Assembly (NCBI GenBank): GCA_947588995.1
Contig: CANPZI010000008.1
Span: forward strand, 1 to 64,000
DNA: 64,000 nucleotides
Direction of reading: 5' to 3'
DNA from: an uncultured Lachnospiraceae bacterium
GTDB taxonomy: Bacteria; Bacillota; Clostridia; Lachnospirales; Lachnospiraceae
Shown here: positions 17,760 to 27,018 of the stretch, in pieces
Layout of the letters: each line of letters starts with the position of its first letter
Numbering within the stretch: the stretch's first letter is position 1
The notes under the pieces: model-generated
Database searches by the model: none
What the model saw: only the letters and a program-made list of their open reading frames with translations
Told to the model about the DNA's origin: nothing
Position numbers and translations under genes: made by a program

Positions 17760-18214
17760 GGCGGCAGGATGGGAACGGCGATATGGCGACGACAGATGTA
17801 CAGAATGATGATTACAAATATTATATGCAGGATACCGCTTCGCTCTATCTCGGCGCCAAATTCAGCTACGCCGAGCTTCTTGCGCACGAATCGGTCAATT
17901 TCAAGTACAAGAGCATTATAGAACACTATATTTTCAAAGATACCGTTCCGGAGACGACGCTGGAGAGCCAGCTGTACTATATGACGGAGGAGCAGTTCTC
18001 ATACAGGACTTACAGGCAGCTGAAAGCGAGGGTCAAGGTGTGTGTCCTGGCGCAGAAGAAAAAGCTGTTCGGCGGCATGAGGACGGAATATGTCTCCAGG
18101 GTGATGAAACTGGAAGAACTGGCCGCCATGAATCTGGCGCAGAAGAAAAAATGCGGCATGGTCGTGCAGGAACTGATTCTCTCAAAGCTCGCGCTTATGG
18201 CTTTTAACGTCTGA
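17756..18214 (+). CDS. Unknown protein in the sigma-like operon
   Basis: A 152-residue, mostly helical soluble protein without recognisable domains. Its start codon overlaps the stop of the sigma-like gene (ATGA at 17756-17759), suggesting translational coupling; ATG 17783 is an alternative start. The sequence is rich in Tyr, Lys and Gln (QLYYMTEEQFSYRTYRQLKARVKV) and ends LILSKLALMAFNV. It is the last gene before a strong terminator. Tight coupling suggests it works with the sigma-like protein, but nothing in the sequence shows how. Confidence 0.7.
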   Translation: MRRQDGNGDMATTDVQNDDYKYYMQDTASLYLGAKFSYAELLAHESVNFKYKSIIEHYIFKDTVPETTLESQLYYMTEEQFSYRTYRQLKARVKVCVLAQKKKLFGGMRTEYVSRVMKLEELAAMNLAQKKKCGMVVQELILSKLALMAFNV

Positions 18215-18361
18215 ATTTGTCAAAAAATGTAGAATTGCGCGATAAATGACAGGCAGAATTGAAAAATTACTATTGCTTATCGCGGAATTATCTGTTAGAC
18301 TGACATTGTCAGACAAAAAATGGCGACAAAGTGACAGTAAAATTCCCTTTTTACACTTGAG

Positions 18362-18400
18362 CAGACAGAGACGGATCTTTCGTCTCTGTCTGTTCTTTTT
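18362..18400 (+). terminator. Strong rho-independent terminator
   Basis: CAGACAGAGACG (18362-18373) pairs perfectly over 12 bp with CGTCTCTGTCTG (18381-18392) around GATCTTT, followed by TTCTTTTT. It ends the 16.1-18.2 kb operon. Between the last stop (18214) and this stem I see only minor inverted repeats (for example CGCGATAA with TTATCGCG) and no gene. Confidence 0.92.
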
Positions 18401-18406
18401 GGAGTC

Positions 18407-18436
18407 TTTACTAAACATTTTGCAGAGTGGTATAAT
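18407..18436 (+). promoter_or_regulatory. Sigma-A promoter before the structured leader
   Basis: TTTACT (18407-18412), an 18-bp spacer and TATAAT (18431-18436). It starts just after the preceding terminator and drives the structured leader and probably the M16 peptidase gene. Confidence 0.75.
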
Positions 18437-18450
18437 GTTCACGAAAGCAT

Positions 18451-18672
18451 TAAGCCGTGCGAAGACGCCGAATGACAAAATGGCTGCTTGCAGACAATTT
18501 TGTCAGGCGGCGTCTTCATAGGGCGCAAGCCCGTGACCGAGGGAACACGGAGTGTTCACGAGGTTGCACGGCTTAGAATATGGTATCGGCGTCTTCATAG
18601 GGCGCAAGCCCGTGACCCGGAGATACTGCGTATCTCCAGAACACGGAGTGTTCTCGAGGTCAGCACGGCTTA
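18451..18672 (+). ncRNA. Candidate structured leader RNA with a duplicated hairpin module
   Basis: A 20-nt sequence (18451-18470: TAAGCCGTGC then GAAGACGCCG) is complementary in two halves to CGGCGTCTTC and GCACGGCTTA, which flank two tandem modules (18508-18575 and 18587-18672). Each module contains GGGC-GCAA-GCCC, a stem capped by a GNRA tetraloop, and a GAACAC-GGA-GTGTTC hairpin. Module 2 has an extra GGAGATAC-TGC-GTATCTCC hairpin. A further hairpin, TGACAAAAT with ATTTTGTCA (18473-18505), sits between the arms. Folding with module 1 or module 2 would be mutually exclusive. It may be a cis-regulatory leader of the M16 gene or an independent RNA. No known riboswitch class was recognised. 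Confidence 0.5.
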
Positions 18673-18721
18673 TAACTTATAAAAAAGATTATTATGTAAT
18701 CCCTGAAAGGAGTACACCCCA

Positions 18722-21643
18722 ATGGAGATAGAACAGTTACAGGCATACACGGTTCTGGAGAAACGTCAGATCAAGGATATCTGCTCGGTCAGCTATCTGC
18801 TGCGGCACAACAGGACGGGGGCGCGCATCGCCCTGTTGTCGAATGACGACGAGAACAAGGTGTTCTACATCGGTTTCCGCACCCCGCCCGAGGACAGCAC
18901 CGGCGTGGCGCATATCGTGGAGCACACGGTCCTGTGCGGCTCGGACAAGTTCCCGGTGAAAGATCCCTTTATCGAGCTGGCCAAGGGGTCGCTCAACACG
19001 TTCTTAAATGCGATGACCTATCCCGACAAGACGGTGTATCCGGTGGCGAGCTGCAATGACAAGGATTTTCAGAATCTGATGGACGTCTATCTGGACGCGG
19101 TGTTCCACCCGAATATTTATCACGAGGAGAAAATCTTCCGGCAGGAGGGGTGGCATTATGAGATGGAGGACGCGGCGGACGAGCTGACAATCAACGGCGT
19201 CGTCTACAGCGAGATGAAAGGCGCCTATTCGTCTCCCGACGACGTGTTGTGGAGGGAGATCATGAATTCTCTTTATCCCGATACGGCGTACGCGGTGGAG
19301 TCAGGCGGCGATCCCGACGTGATCCCGCAGCTGTCCTATGAGGATTTTCTTGCGTTTCACAGAAAGTATTACCATCCGTCCAACAGTTATATCTATCTGT
19401 ACGGCGATATGGATATGGCGGAAAAATTACAGTGGATCGACGAGGAATATCTGTCGAAATATGATGCGCTTGCGGTGGATTCCGCACTCGCCGCGCAGGA
19501 ACCTTTCACGGAGACGGCACAGGTCGAGCGGGAATATCCGATCATGGAGAGCGAGTCGGAACAGGACAATACCTATCTTGCGTATAATTTTGCTTTCGGC
19601 GTGCAGCCTGACAGAAAATTCTGCTTTGGGTTCGCGACGCTGGCCGACGTCCTGTGCATGATGCCGGGCGCGCCGGTGAAACAGGCGCTTCTGGACGCGG
19701 GGATCGGCACGGATATCAGCTGTGTGTACGATACCGGCGTCAGGCAGCCCTATCTCTCCGTCGTCGCGAAGAATGCCAACGCGGAGCAGAGGGAGGATTT
19801 CGTCCGCATTATAGAGGAGACTCTGGCGAAGCTTGTCAGGGAGGGAATAGATAAAAAGGCGATCCGCGCCAATCTCAACAACAGTGAATTCCGCTATCGG
19901 GAGGCGGATTTCGGGTCGCGGCCGAAAGGACTGATCTACGGGCTGAATATGCTGGAGACATGGCTGTATGACGACGCGGCGCCTTTTACGAATATCGAAC
20001 TTCTGGAAGTCTATCGGGAACTGAAGCAGGCGGTGGACACTTCCTACTATGAAGAACTGGTTGGCAGATATCTTCTGGACAATCCGCACAGGAGCGTGGT
20101 GGTGGTCAGGCCGGTGCGTGGGCTGACGGGCGTGAAAGAAAAGAAGCTGGCAGAAGAGCTGGCGGCGAAGAAGGCGTCCATGAGCGAGGAGGAGATCGCT
20201 CGCGTCGTGGAGGAGACGAAAGCGCTGCGGCGCTATCAGGAGGAGGAAGACCGCCCGGAGGATCTCGCCAGGATTCCGCTGCTGTCCAGGGCCGACATGA
20301 AACGGGAGGCCGCGCCTTATTACAACGAAGAGAAGAAAGTGGGAGACACAGTTCTCCTCTACCATGACATCTACACGAACGGCATCGGCTATCTGCGCTT
20401 CCTGTTCGATTTAAGGCAGGTGCCGGAGGAACTGTTCCCCTATGTCGGTCTCCTGAAGCTGATGATTGGGCTGGTGAGCACGGAGCATTACAGCTACAGC
20501 GAGCTCTACAATGAGATCAATCTGCAGACCGGCGGGATCGCGCCGGCGGTAAACACCTACACGGACGCGCGGGATCTGTCGAAGTACAAGGCGACTTTCG
20601 ACCTGAAAGTCAAGGCGCTGTACGGGAACCTGCCGCAGGCGTTTGCGCTGGCGCAGGAGATATTGACCCACGCTGACTACACGGATGCGAAGCGGCTGTA
20701 TGAGCTGATCGCAGAGGGGCGCTCCTGTATGCAGGCGGATATGATATCCGCGGGACACACACTGGCATCGGGCCGCGCGCTGTCCTACCTGTCTAAGCCG
20801 GCGGCGCTGTTGGAGCATATCAACGGTATTCCTTTCTATCGTCTGCTGGAGAGTCTGGAAGAGGATTTTGAGGAGAAAAAGGAGGAAGTGGCGAAGAATC
20901 TCGACAGAGTCGTGCGCTGTATCTTCCGGCCGGAGAATCTGATGGTGGACTACACGGCGGAGCAGGCAGGACTCGAAGGCGTGGAGGCACTCGTGTCGGA
21001 TTTCAAGGCAAAGCTGTATACGGATTCGGTGAGCGGGGAGGGATTTGACCCGAAACCGGAGCGCAAGAACGAGGGCTTCATGACGTCGGCGCAGATTCAG
21101 TATGTGTGCCGCGCGGGCAATTTTGAGAAAAAAGGGCTTAAGTACACCGGCGCGCTGAGAGTGCTGCGGGTGCTCATGGGTTACGACTATCTCTGGACGC
21201 AGGTGCGCGTGAAAGGCGGCGCATACGGCTGCATGTGCAGTTTCGGCAAATCGGGGGACAGCTATTTCGTCTCCTACAGGGATCCGAACCTGAAGAATAC
21301 GATCGACGTGTACGAGAAAGCGGCAGACTATATCGCCCATTTCGAGGCGGATGAGCGGACGATGACACAGTACATTATCGGCGCGGTGAGCGAGACGGAT
21401 ATGCCGATGACGCCGTCAATGAAAGGGGTTTATTCTCTGACCGGTTACCTGACGCATTATCCCTACGAGGAGGTGCAGAAAGCCCGGGATGAGCTGCTCG
21501 CCGCGGATGCGGAGACGATCAGAGGACTGGCGGAGTATATCGCGGCGTTCATGGAGGACGACTGCCTGTGCGTGGTCGGCAACGAGGAGAATATCAGGGC
21601 CAACAGCAGCCTGTTTGAGAATACGGACCAGCTTTTTCACTGA
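18722..21643 (+). CDS. M16C-family zinc metallopeptidase (PreP/Cym1-like insulinase)
   Basis: A 973-residue soluble peptidase of the insulinase clan, resembling presequence protease. The inverted zinc motif HIVEH (HxxEH) is near residue 64, followed by the downstream metal-binding Glu in VVYSEMKGAYSS. The protein has the expected four-domain clamshell length, with M16C-associated sequence in the middle and a C-terminal repeat of the fold lacking the motif (VRVKGGAYGCMCSF). It is expected to degrade unstructured peptides in the cytoplasm; no signal peptide is seen. AAAGGAG at 18707-18713 fixes the start. Its mRNA would carry the structured leader at 18451-18672. Confidence 0.92.
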   Translation: MEIEQLQAYTVLEKRQIKDICSVSYLLRHNRTGARIALLSNDDENKVFYIGFRTPPEDSTGVAHIVEHTVLCGSDKFPVKDPFIELAKGSLNTFLNAMTYPDKTVYPVASCNDKDFQNLMDVYLDAVFHPNIYHEEKIFRQEGWHYEMEDAADELTINGVVYSEMKGAYSSPDDVLWREIMNSLYPDTAYAVESGGDPDVIPQLSYEDFLAFHRKYYHPSNSYIYLYGDMDMAEKLQWIDEEYLSKYDALAVDSALAAQEPFTETAQVEREYPIMESESEQDNTYLAYNFAFGVQPDRKFCFGFATLADVLCMMPGAPVKQALLDAGIGTDISCVYDTGVRQPYLSVVAKNANAEQREDFVRIIEETLAKLVREGIDKKAIRANLNNSEFRYREADFGSRPKGLIYGLNMLETWLYDDAAPFTNIELLEVYRELKQAVDTSYYEELVGRYLLDNPHRSVVVVRPVRGLTGVKEKKLAEELAAKKASMSEEEIARVVEETKALRRYQEEEDRPEDLARIPLLSRADMKREAAPYYNEEKKVGDTVLLYHDIYTNGIGYLRFLFDLRQVPEELFPYVGLLKLMIGLVSTEHYSYSELYNEINLQTGGIAPAVNTYTDARDLSKYKATFDLKVKALYGNLPQAFALAQEILTHADYTDAKRLYELIAEGRSCMQADMISAGHTLASGRALSYLSKPAALLEHINGIPFYRLLESLEEDFEEKKEEVAKNLDRVVRCIFRPENLMVDYTAEQAGLEGVEALVSDFKAKLYTDSVSGEGFDPKPERKNEGFMTSAQIQYVCRAGNFEKKGLKYTGALRVLRVLMGYDYLWTQVRVKGGAYGCMCSFGKSGDSYFVSYRDPNLKNTIDVYEKAADYIAHFEADERTMTQYIIGAVSETDMPMTPSMKGVYSLTGYLTHYPYEEVQKARDELLAADAETIRGLAEYIAAFMEDDCLCVVGNEENIRANSSLFENTDQLFH

Positions 21644-21763
21644 CCGGCGCAACCTTTTGCCGTGTCCGCGGGTATTCTTTGTAAAAGGGAACCTGCAGAG
21701 CATCGACGGTCGCAAAGCGTCTGCTTATGGCATGGTAAAAAGCGATACGAGGGAGGAAAGGTT

Positions 21764-22954
21764 ATGAAGAGGATGTTGCGGAAGAGACAGAGAAAACAGG
21801 CGGCGGTGCGTCTCGCGGCGGCGATGGCGGCTGCCCTGCTTACAGGCTGCGGCGGCGCGAGTAAGTATGAGCTGGCGGCAGATACGGCCGCGCCGGAGGT
21901 GGCGATGGACGGTGTCGCCTATGCGGGCGCGGATTACGGCCTGTACGACAACGGGACATATGTGATGGAAGCACCCGCCGGGGCGGTTGAGACGGGGGCG
22001 GAGAATGACGCGGAGGGGAGCGCAGATCCCGCGGCGGCGGCCGGCGCCGCACAGATCGCAGAGGAGAGCGCACAGACGGCAGGGCGCAAGCTGATCCGAA
22101 CGGTGGATCTGTACACGGAGACAGAGCAGTACGACAAGCTGCTGGCTGATCTGGAGATGCAGATTACCGCGCTCGGCGGCTATGTGGAGTACCGTTATCA
22201 GTACAACGGCAATCAGTATGACGACCCTGATTTTCAGCGCAGGAGCTGCAATCTGACCGTGCGCATTCCCGCGGACAGGCTCGATGAATTCATCGGCAGA
22301 GTGGGAGAAGTCTCCAATATTGTCAACAAAGAGGAACGTGTGGAGGATGTGACCCTGCGCTACGTGGACATGGAGAGCCACAGGAATTCGCTTCGGGTAG
22401 AGCAGGAGCGCCTGACGGAGCTTCTCGCGCAGGCGGAGACGGTGGAGGACCTGATCACCATAGAGTCCAGGCTGTCCGAGGTGCGCTACGAGCTGGAGAG
22501 TATGGAATCCCAGCTGCGCGCGCTGCAGAATCAGGTGAGCTACAGCACGGTCAATATGAACGTGCAGGAGGTGAAGCGGCTGACGCCTGTGGAGGAGAAA
22601 GGCGTCTGGGGCAGGATCAGGCAGGGGCTTGCGGACAACCTCTACCGACTCGGCCTGGACTTGCAGAACGGCTTTGTAGGTTTTGTCGTCAGCCTGCCCT
22701 ACATCGTCTGCTGGCTGATCGTGATTGCTCTTCTGCTTCTCGTGTGCAGAGCGCTTTGGAAACTGTATCGGAAGCATCGCGCGGGGAGAGGGCCGTGGCG
22801 TTTTCCGCTGCACCGTCGGAAAAAGACAAGACGGGAGGCGGCAGAGTGGAAAATGCCTGTCATCGGTGAGGAGCAGAGCGCGGACGGAAGTAAAGCGGAG
22901 GAGCCGACGGAAGAAAAAAGCGGCAGCGGCGCCGCGGACGGACGCGAGAAATAG
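21764..22954 (+). CDS. DUF4349-domain lipoprotein with C-terminal membrane anchor
   Basis: About 396 residues. A basic N-terminus and hydrophobic stretch end in the lipobox LLTGC, so the mature protein is probably lipidated outside the membrane. After an Ala-rich spacer, RKLIRTVDLYTETEQYDKLL begins the DUF4349 domain, including a long coiled-coil region (about residues 200-280, RVEQERLTELLAQAETVEDLI). A membrane segment (FVGFVVSLPYIVCWLIVIALLLLVC split by loops) and a basic/acidic cytoplasmic tail follow. ATG 21764 has GGGAGG just upstream; the frame's earlier ATG at 21662 does not match a signal peptide. Function is unknown. era follows after 15 nt. Confidence 0.85.
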   Translation: MKRMLRKRQRKQAAVRLAAAMAAALLTGCGGASKYELAADTAAPEVAMDGVAYAGADYGLYDNGTYVMEAPAGAVETGAENDAEGSADPAAAAGAAQIAEESAQTAGRKLIRTVDLYTETEQYDKLLADLEMQITALGGYVEYRYQYNGNQYDDPDFQRRSCNLTVRIPADRLDEFIGRVGEVSNIVNKEERVEDVTLRYVDMESHRNSLRVEQERLTELLAQAETVEDLITIESRLSEVRYELESMESQLRALQNQVSYSTVNMNVQEVKRLTPVEEKGVWGRIRQGLADNLYRLGLDLQNGFVGFVVSLPYIVCWLIVIALLLLVCRALWKLYRKHRAGRGPWRFPLHRRKKTRREAAEWKMPVIGEEQSADGSKAEEPTEEKSGSGAADGREK

Positions 22955-22969
22955 ACAGGAAAGAAAGTT

Positions 22970-23875
22970 ATGGAGAACATGAAATGCAAATCCGGGTTTG
23001 CCACGCTGATCGGCAGGCCAAACGTGGGTAAATCGACGTTGATGAACGCGCTGATCGGGCAGAAGATTGCGATCACTTCGAACAGGCCGCAGACGACCAG
23101 AAACCGCATCCAGACGGTCTATACGTCGGAGGAGGGGCAGATTGTTTTTTTGGATACGCCGGGGATCCACAAGGCGAAGAATAAGCTGGGGACTTACATG
23201 GTGAATGTGGCCAAGCGCACCATGTCCGACGTGGACGTGATTGTGTGGCTGGTGGAGCCCACGGACTATATCGGCGCGGGGGAGAGGCATATTATCGAGC
23301 AGCTGAGAAAGACGAACACGCCGGTTATTCTCGTCATCAACAAGATTGACACCGTGAGGAAAGATTTGCTGCTCACCTATATTGACCTCTACAGCAGGCA
23401 GTATGATTTCGCGGAGATCGTTCCGGTCTCCGCGCTGAAGAGGGATGGGCTGGACGTACTGATCTCCTGCATCATGAAGTATCTGCCCTACGGCGAGCCT
23501 TTTTATGATGAAGATACGGTGACGGATCAGCCCATGCGTCAGATCGTGGCGGAGCTGATTCGGGAGAAAGCGCTCAAATGTCTGGAGGAGGAAGTGCCTC
23601 ACGGCATCGCGGTGACGATCGAGGAGATGAAGTTTAAGAAAAATATCGTCGATATCGAGGCGACGATCATCTGCGAGCGCGAGTCCCACAAGGGGATCAT
23701 CATCGGCAGACAGGGCGTTATGCTGAAAAAAATCGGTTCTCTGGCACGGTCGGAAATCGAAGATCTGGTGGAAAAACAGGTCAATCTGAAGCTCTGGGTC
23801 AAAGTGAAGAAAGACTGGCGGGACAGCGATTATCTGTTGAAAAATTTCGGCTATGACCCGAAAGACACGGAATAG
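22970..23875 (+). CDS. era: GTPase Era
   Basis: A 301-residue essential GTPase that binds the 3' end of 16S rRNA and assists 30S subunit maturation. The G1 loop GRPNVGKST, switch motif TTRN, G3 DTPG and G4 NKID are all present, followed by a C-terminal KH RNA-binding domain (GIIIGRQGVMLKKIG). Length and domain order are normal. AGGAAAG precedes ATG 22970. The order era, YqzL-like gene, recO is typical of Firmicutes. Confidence 0.97.
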   Translation: MENMKCKSGFATLIGRPNVGKSTLMNALIGQKIAITSNRPQTTRNRIQTVYTSEEGQIVFLDTPGIHKAKNKLGTYMVNVAKRTMSDVDVIVWLVEPTDYIGAGERHIIEQLRKTNTPVILVINKIDTVRKDLLLTYIDLYSRQYDFAEIVPVSALKRDGLDVLISCIMKYLPYGEPFYDEDTVTDQPMRQIVAELIREKALKCLEEEVPHGIAVTIEEMKFKKNIVDIEATIICERESHKGIIIGRQGVMLKKIGSLARSEIEDLVEKQVNLKLWVKVKKDWRDSDYLLKNFGYDPKDTE

Positions 23876-23934
23876 AAAAAGGCAAATCTGCGAACCCTAA
23901 TCACAGTTGATGAGAGAGGAATTAGGGGCGTAAG

Positions 23935-24123
23935 ATGAATGAGATAAATTACTGGAACAGATTTATGGCGACGGGGAAGATCGACGATTTTCTGGCATAC
24001 AGAGATGCGGCGGAAAAGGCAGGAGCGCCGCGCGCCGAGGATCCCGGAGATGCGGGAGAAGATGCAGGGGAACACGCTCATGCAGGAGCTTACACAGATT
24101 ACGGGAATGGTTTTGAGAGCTGA
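23935..24123 (+). CDS. Small YqzL-like protein
   Basis: A 62-codon frame between era and recO. Its N-terminal half (NYWNRFMATGKIDDFLAYRD) matches the pattern of YqzL-family small proteins, which have W, F, TG-I and YL positions, are found at exactly this locus in Bacillus, and have no known function. The preceding sequence GGGGCGTAAG offers a modest ribosome-binding site. Its 3' end overlaps the start of recO by about 44 nt in another frame, suggesting coupling. The second half of the frame (GAPRAEDPGDAGEDAGEH) is low-complexity. Confidence 0.6.
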   Translation: MNEINYWNRFMATGKIDDFLAYRDAAEKAGAPRAEDPGDAGEDAGEHAHAGAYTDYGNGFES

Positions 24124-24727
24124 GCCGATCGGCGAGTACGACAGAAGAGTCGTGATCCTGACGACGGAAATGGGCAAGATATCCGCTTTCGCGAGAGGGG
24201 CGCGCAGACAGGGCAGCAGGCTTCTCGCCGCGACGAATCCGTTTTGTTTCGGAGAGTTTAAGATGTATGCGGGGAGAAACGCCTACACTGTCACGGATGC
24301 CGCAATCAGCAATTATTTCGAGGGCTTTCGGGAGGACTTCGAGGCTGCCTGCTACGGCATGTATTTTCTGGAGATGGCGGATTACTATACGAGGGAGAAC
24401 AACGACGAGAAAGAGATGTTAAAACTGCTTTACCAGTCGCTGCGCGCCCTGCTGCATGAGGGACTTGCGAACCGGCTCGTCCGCTACATATATGAGATGA
24501 AAGCGATGGTGCTGAACGGAGAATTTCCGGGGATGCCCGCGGAGGGAGAATGGGAGGAATCCACTGCCTACGCGGTTTCTTATATTATGACGTCGTCCAT
24601 TGAGAGGCTGTACACGTTCAATGTGACGCCCAGGGTGCTTATGCAGCTGGGACAGATCGCGGATGATTATCGCAGGCGCTATACGGACCGGCCGTTTAAA
24701 AGTCTTGAAATTGTGGATAATCTCTAA
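24080..24727 (+). CDS. recO: DNA repair protein RecO
   Basis: About 215 residues. RecO loads RecA at gaps with RecR. The N-terminal OB fold is recognisable from TGMVLRAEPIGEYDRRVVILTTEMGKISAFARGARR, a close family match, followed by the helical C-terminal domain. Several in-frame ATGs exist (24005, 24050, 24062, 24080). 24080 is chosen because AGGGGAA lies 9 nt upstream and because family proteins begin a few residues before the TG-VL motif. The zinc-finger cysteines of some RecO proteins are not evident. It is probably co-transcribed with era. Confidence 0.92.
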   Translation: MQELTQITGMVLRAEPIGEYDRRVVILTTEMGKISAFARGARRQGSRLLAATNPFCFGEFKMYAGRNAYTVTDAAISNYFEGFREDFEAACYGMYFLEMADYYTRENNDEKEMLKLLYQSLRALLHEGLANRLVRYIYEMKAMVLNGEFPGMPAEGEWEESTAYAVSYIMTSSIERLYTFNVTPRVLMQLGQIADDYRRRYTDRPFKSLEIVDNL

Positions 24728-24780
24728 TATAATGAAATGCGGTATGTGAGCGAATCGGAATGGACCGGAGGAAAACGAGA

Positions 24781-25413
24781 ATGCAGAGAGGAAACGCGGC
24801 GCTGCTGATCCTGACAGTGTTCTGCTGTCTGACCGGCTGCGGCGGGAAGACGCCGGAAGTGTCCTCTGTCTCGATCGGCAGGGACGGCGTGATCACGCAC
24901 AGGATTGTGGGCGGTTTTGAACAGGAATACTATGAGAAAGACGGGCTTCAGAAGCTGGCCGAGGACAGGGTGGCGCAGTATTGCGCGGAGCATGGCGCGG
25001 ACAGCGTGGCGCTGGAATCCGTGGAAGAAAAAGGGGAGAGCGTGACGATAGAACTCCGGTATGCGGCCGATCAGGATTACAGTGCGTTCAACCACAGGGA
25101 ACTGTTTGTGGGAGCGCTGACGGAGGCCGATGTGCAGGGTTATCCGTTGGAGGGCGTCGCTTTTGTCTCGGCGGAAGGCGAGCCGATGGAAGTGGGCTTT
25201 ATGGAGGAGCAGGAGCAGAAAAAGCTTGTGGTTGTTGCGACCAAACCGTCGGAGGAACTCCTGGTAACGACTTATGGGAAAGTGCTCTACATCAACCAGA
25301 GTGCGGACAGCGACCTGGATGTCTCTTTTTACGGCAAAAACGGTGTCCTGATTTCCTATCCGGAAAACGGGAATACGGATGAGAGTGTGCTGTCGTATAT
25401 TGTGTTCGAGTGA
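24781..25413 (+). CDS. Putative lipoprotein, function unknown
   Basis: A 210-residue protein with a signal sequence ending in a lipobox (VFCCLTGC), so it is predicted to be anchored on the outer face of the membrane. The mature part is acidic and of mixed alpha/beta character, with no diagnostic motif that I recognise (VTIELRYAADQDYSAFNHRELFVG is a central stretch). GGAGG 8 nt before ATG 24781 decides the start over ATG 24760. It lies between recO and glyS; the neighbours give no functional hint. Confidence 0.8.
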   Translation: MQRGNAALLILTVFCCLTGCGGKTPEVSSVSIGRDGVITHRIVGGFEQEYYEKDGLQKLAEDRVAQYCAEHGADSVALESVEEKGESVTIELRYAADQDYSAFNHRELFVGALTEADVQGYPLEGVAFVSAEGEPMEVGFMEEQEQKKLVVVATKPSEELLVTTYGKVLYINQSADSDLDVSFYGKNGVLISYPENGNTDESVLSYIVFE

Positions 25414-25513
25414 GAGAAAGCCATAGCAGTCACGGTGGCGGGCATCATACGCCCATCTCGTAAGGTTCACGCGGCAGGGGCATGAAGTCAGTATATTTTT
25501 TCACACTAAATAA

Positions 25514-25528
25514 CCGCCGCTTAGGCGG
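25514..25528 (+). other. Small hairpin upstream of glyS
   Basis: CCGCC-GCTTA-GGCGG lies 23 nt before the glyS start codon. It is too short for a T-box and has no T-run. It may affect translation initiation. Confidence 0.3.
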
Positions 25529-25551
25529 AAGAAGACAGAGAGGAAATCACT

Positions 25552-26940
25552 ATGGAAAAGACAATGGACAAGATTGTGGCGTTGGCGAAAGCGAGAGGAT
25601 TTGTGTATCCCGGTTCGGAGATTTACGGCGGATTGGCGAATACGTGGGATTACGGCAATCTGGGCGTGGAGCTTAAGAATAACGTGAAGAAAGCCTGGTG
25701 GCAGAAGTTCGTTACCGAGAATCCCTACAATGTTGGCGTGGACTGCGCGATCCTGATGAACCCGCAGACCTGGGTCGCGTCGGGACATCTGGGCGGTTTC
25801 TCAGACCCGCTGATGGACTGTAAAGAATGCCATGAGAGATTCCGTGCGGACAAGCTGATCGAGGATTACGCGGCGGAGAACGGTATCAGCTTCGAGGAGT
25901 CCGTGGACGGCTGGAGCCAGCAGCAGATGAAAGATTTTGTGGAGGAACATAATATTCCGTGCCCGACCTGCGGCAAACATAATTTTACCGACATCAGACA
26001 GTTCAATCTGATGTTCAAGACATTTCAGGGTGTCACCGAGGACGCTAAAAATACCGTCTATCTGCGGCCGGAGACGGCGCAGGGTATCTTTGTGAATTTC
26101 AAGAACGTGCAGCGCACGTCGAGAAAGAAGATTCCTTTCGGTATCGGACAGATCGGCAAGTCGTTCCGCAATGAGATCACGCCCGGAAACTTCACGTTCC
26201 GCACAAGAGAGTTCGAGCAGATGGAGCTGGAATTCTTCTGCGAACCCGGCACGGATCTGGAATGGTTCCAGTATTGGAGAGGCTTCTGCCGCGACTGGCT
26301 TCTCTCCCTCGGCATCAGGGAGGAGGAGATGCGCCTGCGCGACCATGATCCGGCGGAACTGGCGTTTTACTCCAAGGGAACGACGGATATCGAATTCCTG
26401 TTCCCGTTCGGCTGGGGCGAATTGTGGGGTATCGCTGACAGGACGGACTATGATCTGACGCAGCACCAGAATACTTCGGGTGAGGATATGTCTTATTTCG
26501 ACGATGCGAAGAACGAGAAGTATGTGCCCTACGTCATCGAGCCGTCGCTTGGCGCGGACCGTGTGGTGCTGGCTTTTCTGTGCGCGGCTTACGATGAGGA
26601 GGAAATCGGCGAGGGCGACGTGCGCACCGTACTGCATTTCCATCCGGCGATCGCACCCGTCAAGATCGGCGTGCTGCCGCTCTCGAAGAAGCTGAATGAG
26701 GGGGCGGAGAAGATCTATGCGCAGCTGTGTAAAAAATACAACTGCGAGTTTGACGACCGCGGCAATATCGGCAAGCGCTATCGCAGGCAGGACGAGATCG
26801 GCACGCCGTTCTGTGTGACTTACGATTTCGACTCCGAGACGGACCAGTGTGTCACCGTCAGGTTCCGCGACTCCATGGAGCAGGAGCGCGTGGCGATCGC
26901 GGAGCTCGGCGCGTACTTTGCGGATAAGTTTACCTTCTGA
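25552..26940 (+). CDS. glyS: Glycyl-tRNA synthetase, dimeric eukaryote-like type
   Basis: A 462-residue class II synthetase charging tRNA-Gly. The class II motifs are visible: [12 protein letters not shown], the motif 2 region [34 protein letters not shown], and motif 3 [20 protein letters not shown] sequence lies in the insertion domain near residue 140. The length fits the alpha2 form (glyQS), not the alpha2beta2 form. GAGAGGAAATC precedes the ATG. No T-box leader was recognised in the 138 nt upstream. alaS follows. Confidence 0.96.
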   Translation: MEKTMDKIVALAKARGFVYPGSEIYGGLANTWDYGNLGVELKNNVKKAWWQKFVTENPYNVGVDCAILMNPQTWVASGHLGGFSDPLMDCKECHERFRADKLIEDYAAENGISFEESVDGWSQQQMKDFVEEHNIPCPTCGKHNFTDIRQFNLMFKTFQGVTEDAKNTVYLRPETAQGIFVNFKNVQRTSRKKIPFGIGQIGKSFRNEITPGNFTFRTREFEQMELEFFCEPGTDLEWFQYWRGFCRDWLLSLGIREEEMRLRDHDPAELAFYSKGTTDIEFLFPFGWGELWGIADRTDYDLTQHQNTSGEDMSYFDDAKNEKYVPYVIEPSLGADRVVLAFLCAAYDEEEIGEGDVRTVLHFHPAIAPVKIGVLPLSKKLNEGAEKIYAQLCKKYNCEFDDRGNIGKRYRRQDEIGTPFCVTYDFDSETDQCVTVRFRDSMEQERVAIAELGAYFADKFTF

Positions 26941-26952
26941 GATAATCTGCGG

Positions 26953-26983
26953 TGACGGCATCGTAAGAATAAGAATGCCGTCA
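26953..26983 (+). other. Hairpin between glyS and alaS
   Basis: TGACGGCAT (26953-26961) pairs with ATGCCGTCA (26975-26983), a 9-bp perfect stem with a 13-nt loop. The following bases are not T-rich, so it is more likely an mRNA processing or stability element than a terminator. Confidence 0.45.
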
Positions 26984-27018
26984 AACTATAACAGGACAGG
27001 AAAGGACAGAATACTGCG

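Noticed and set aside
18508..18672. CRISPR-like repeat pair
   Set aside because: Only two units, with internal hairpins and no spacer of constant length; better explained as duplicated RNA structure.
21725..23689. 654-codon minus-strand frame opposite the DUF4349 gene and era
   Set aside because: It spans two well-supported plus-strand genes, has no family features and no convincing ribosome-binding site.
25414..25551. T-box leader for glyS
   Set aside because: Only a 5-bp hairpin is present; no T-box consensus sequence or antiterminator-like structure was seen.
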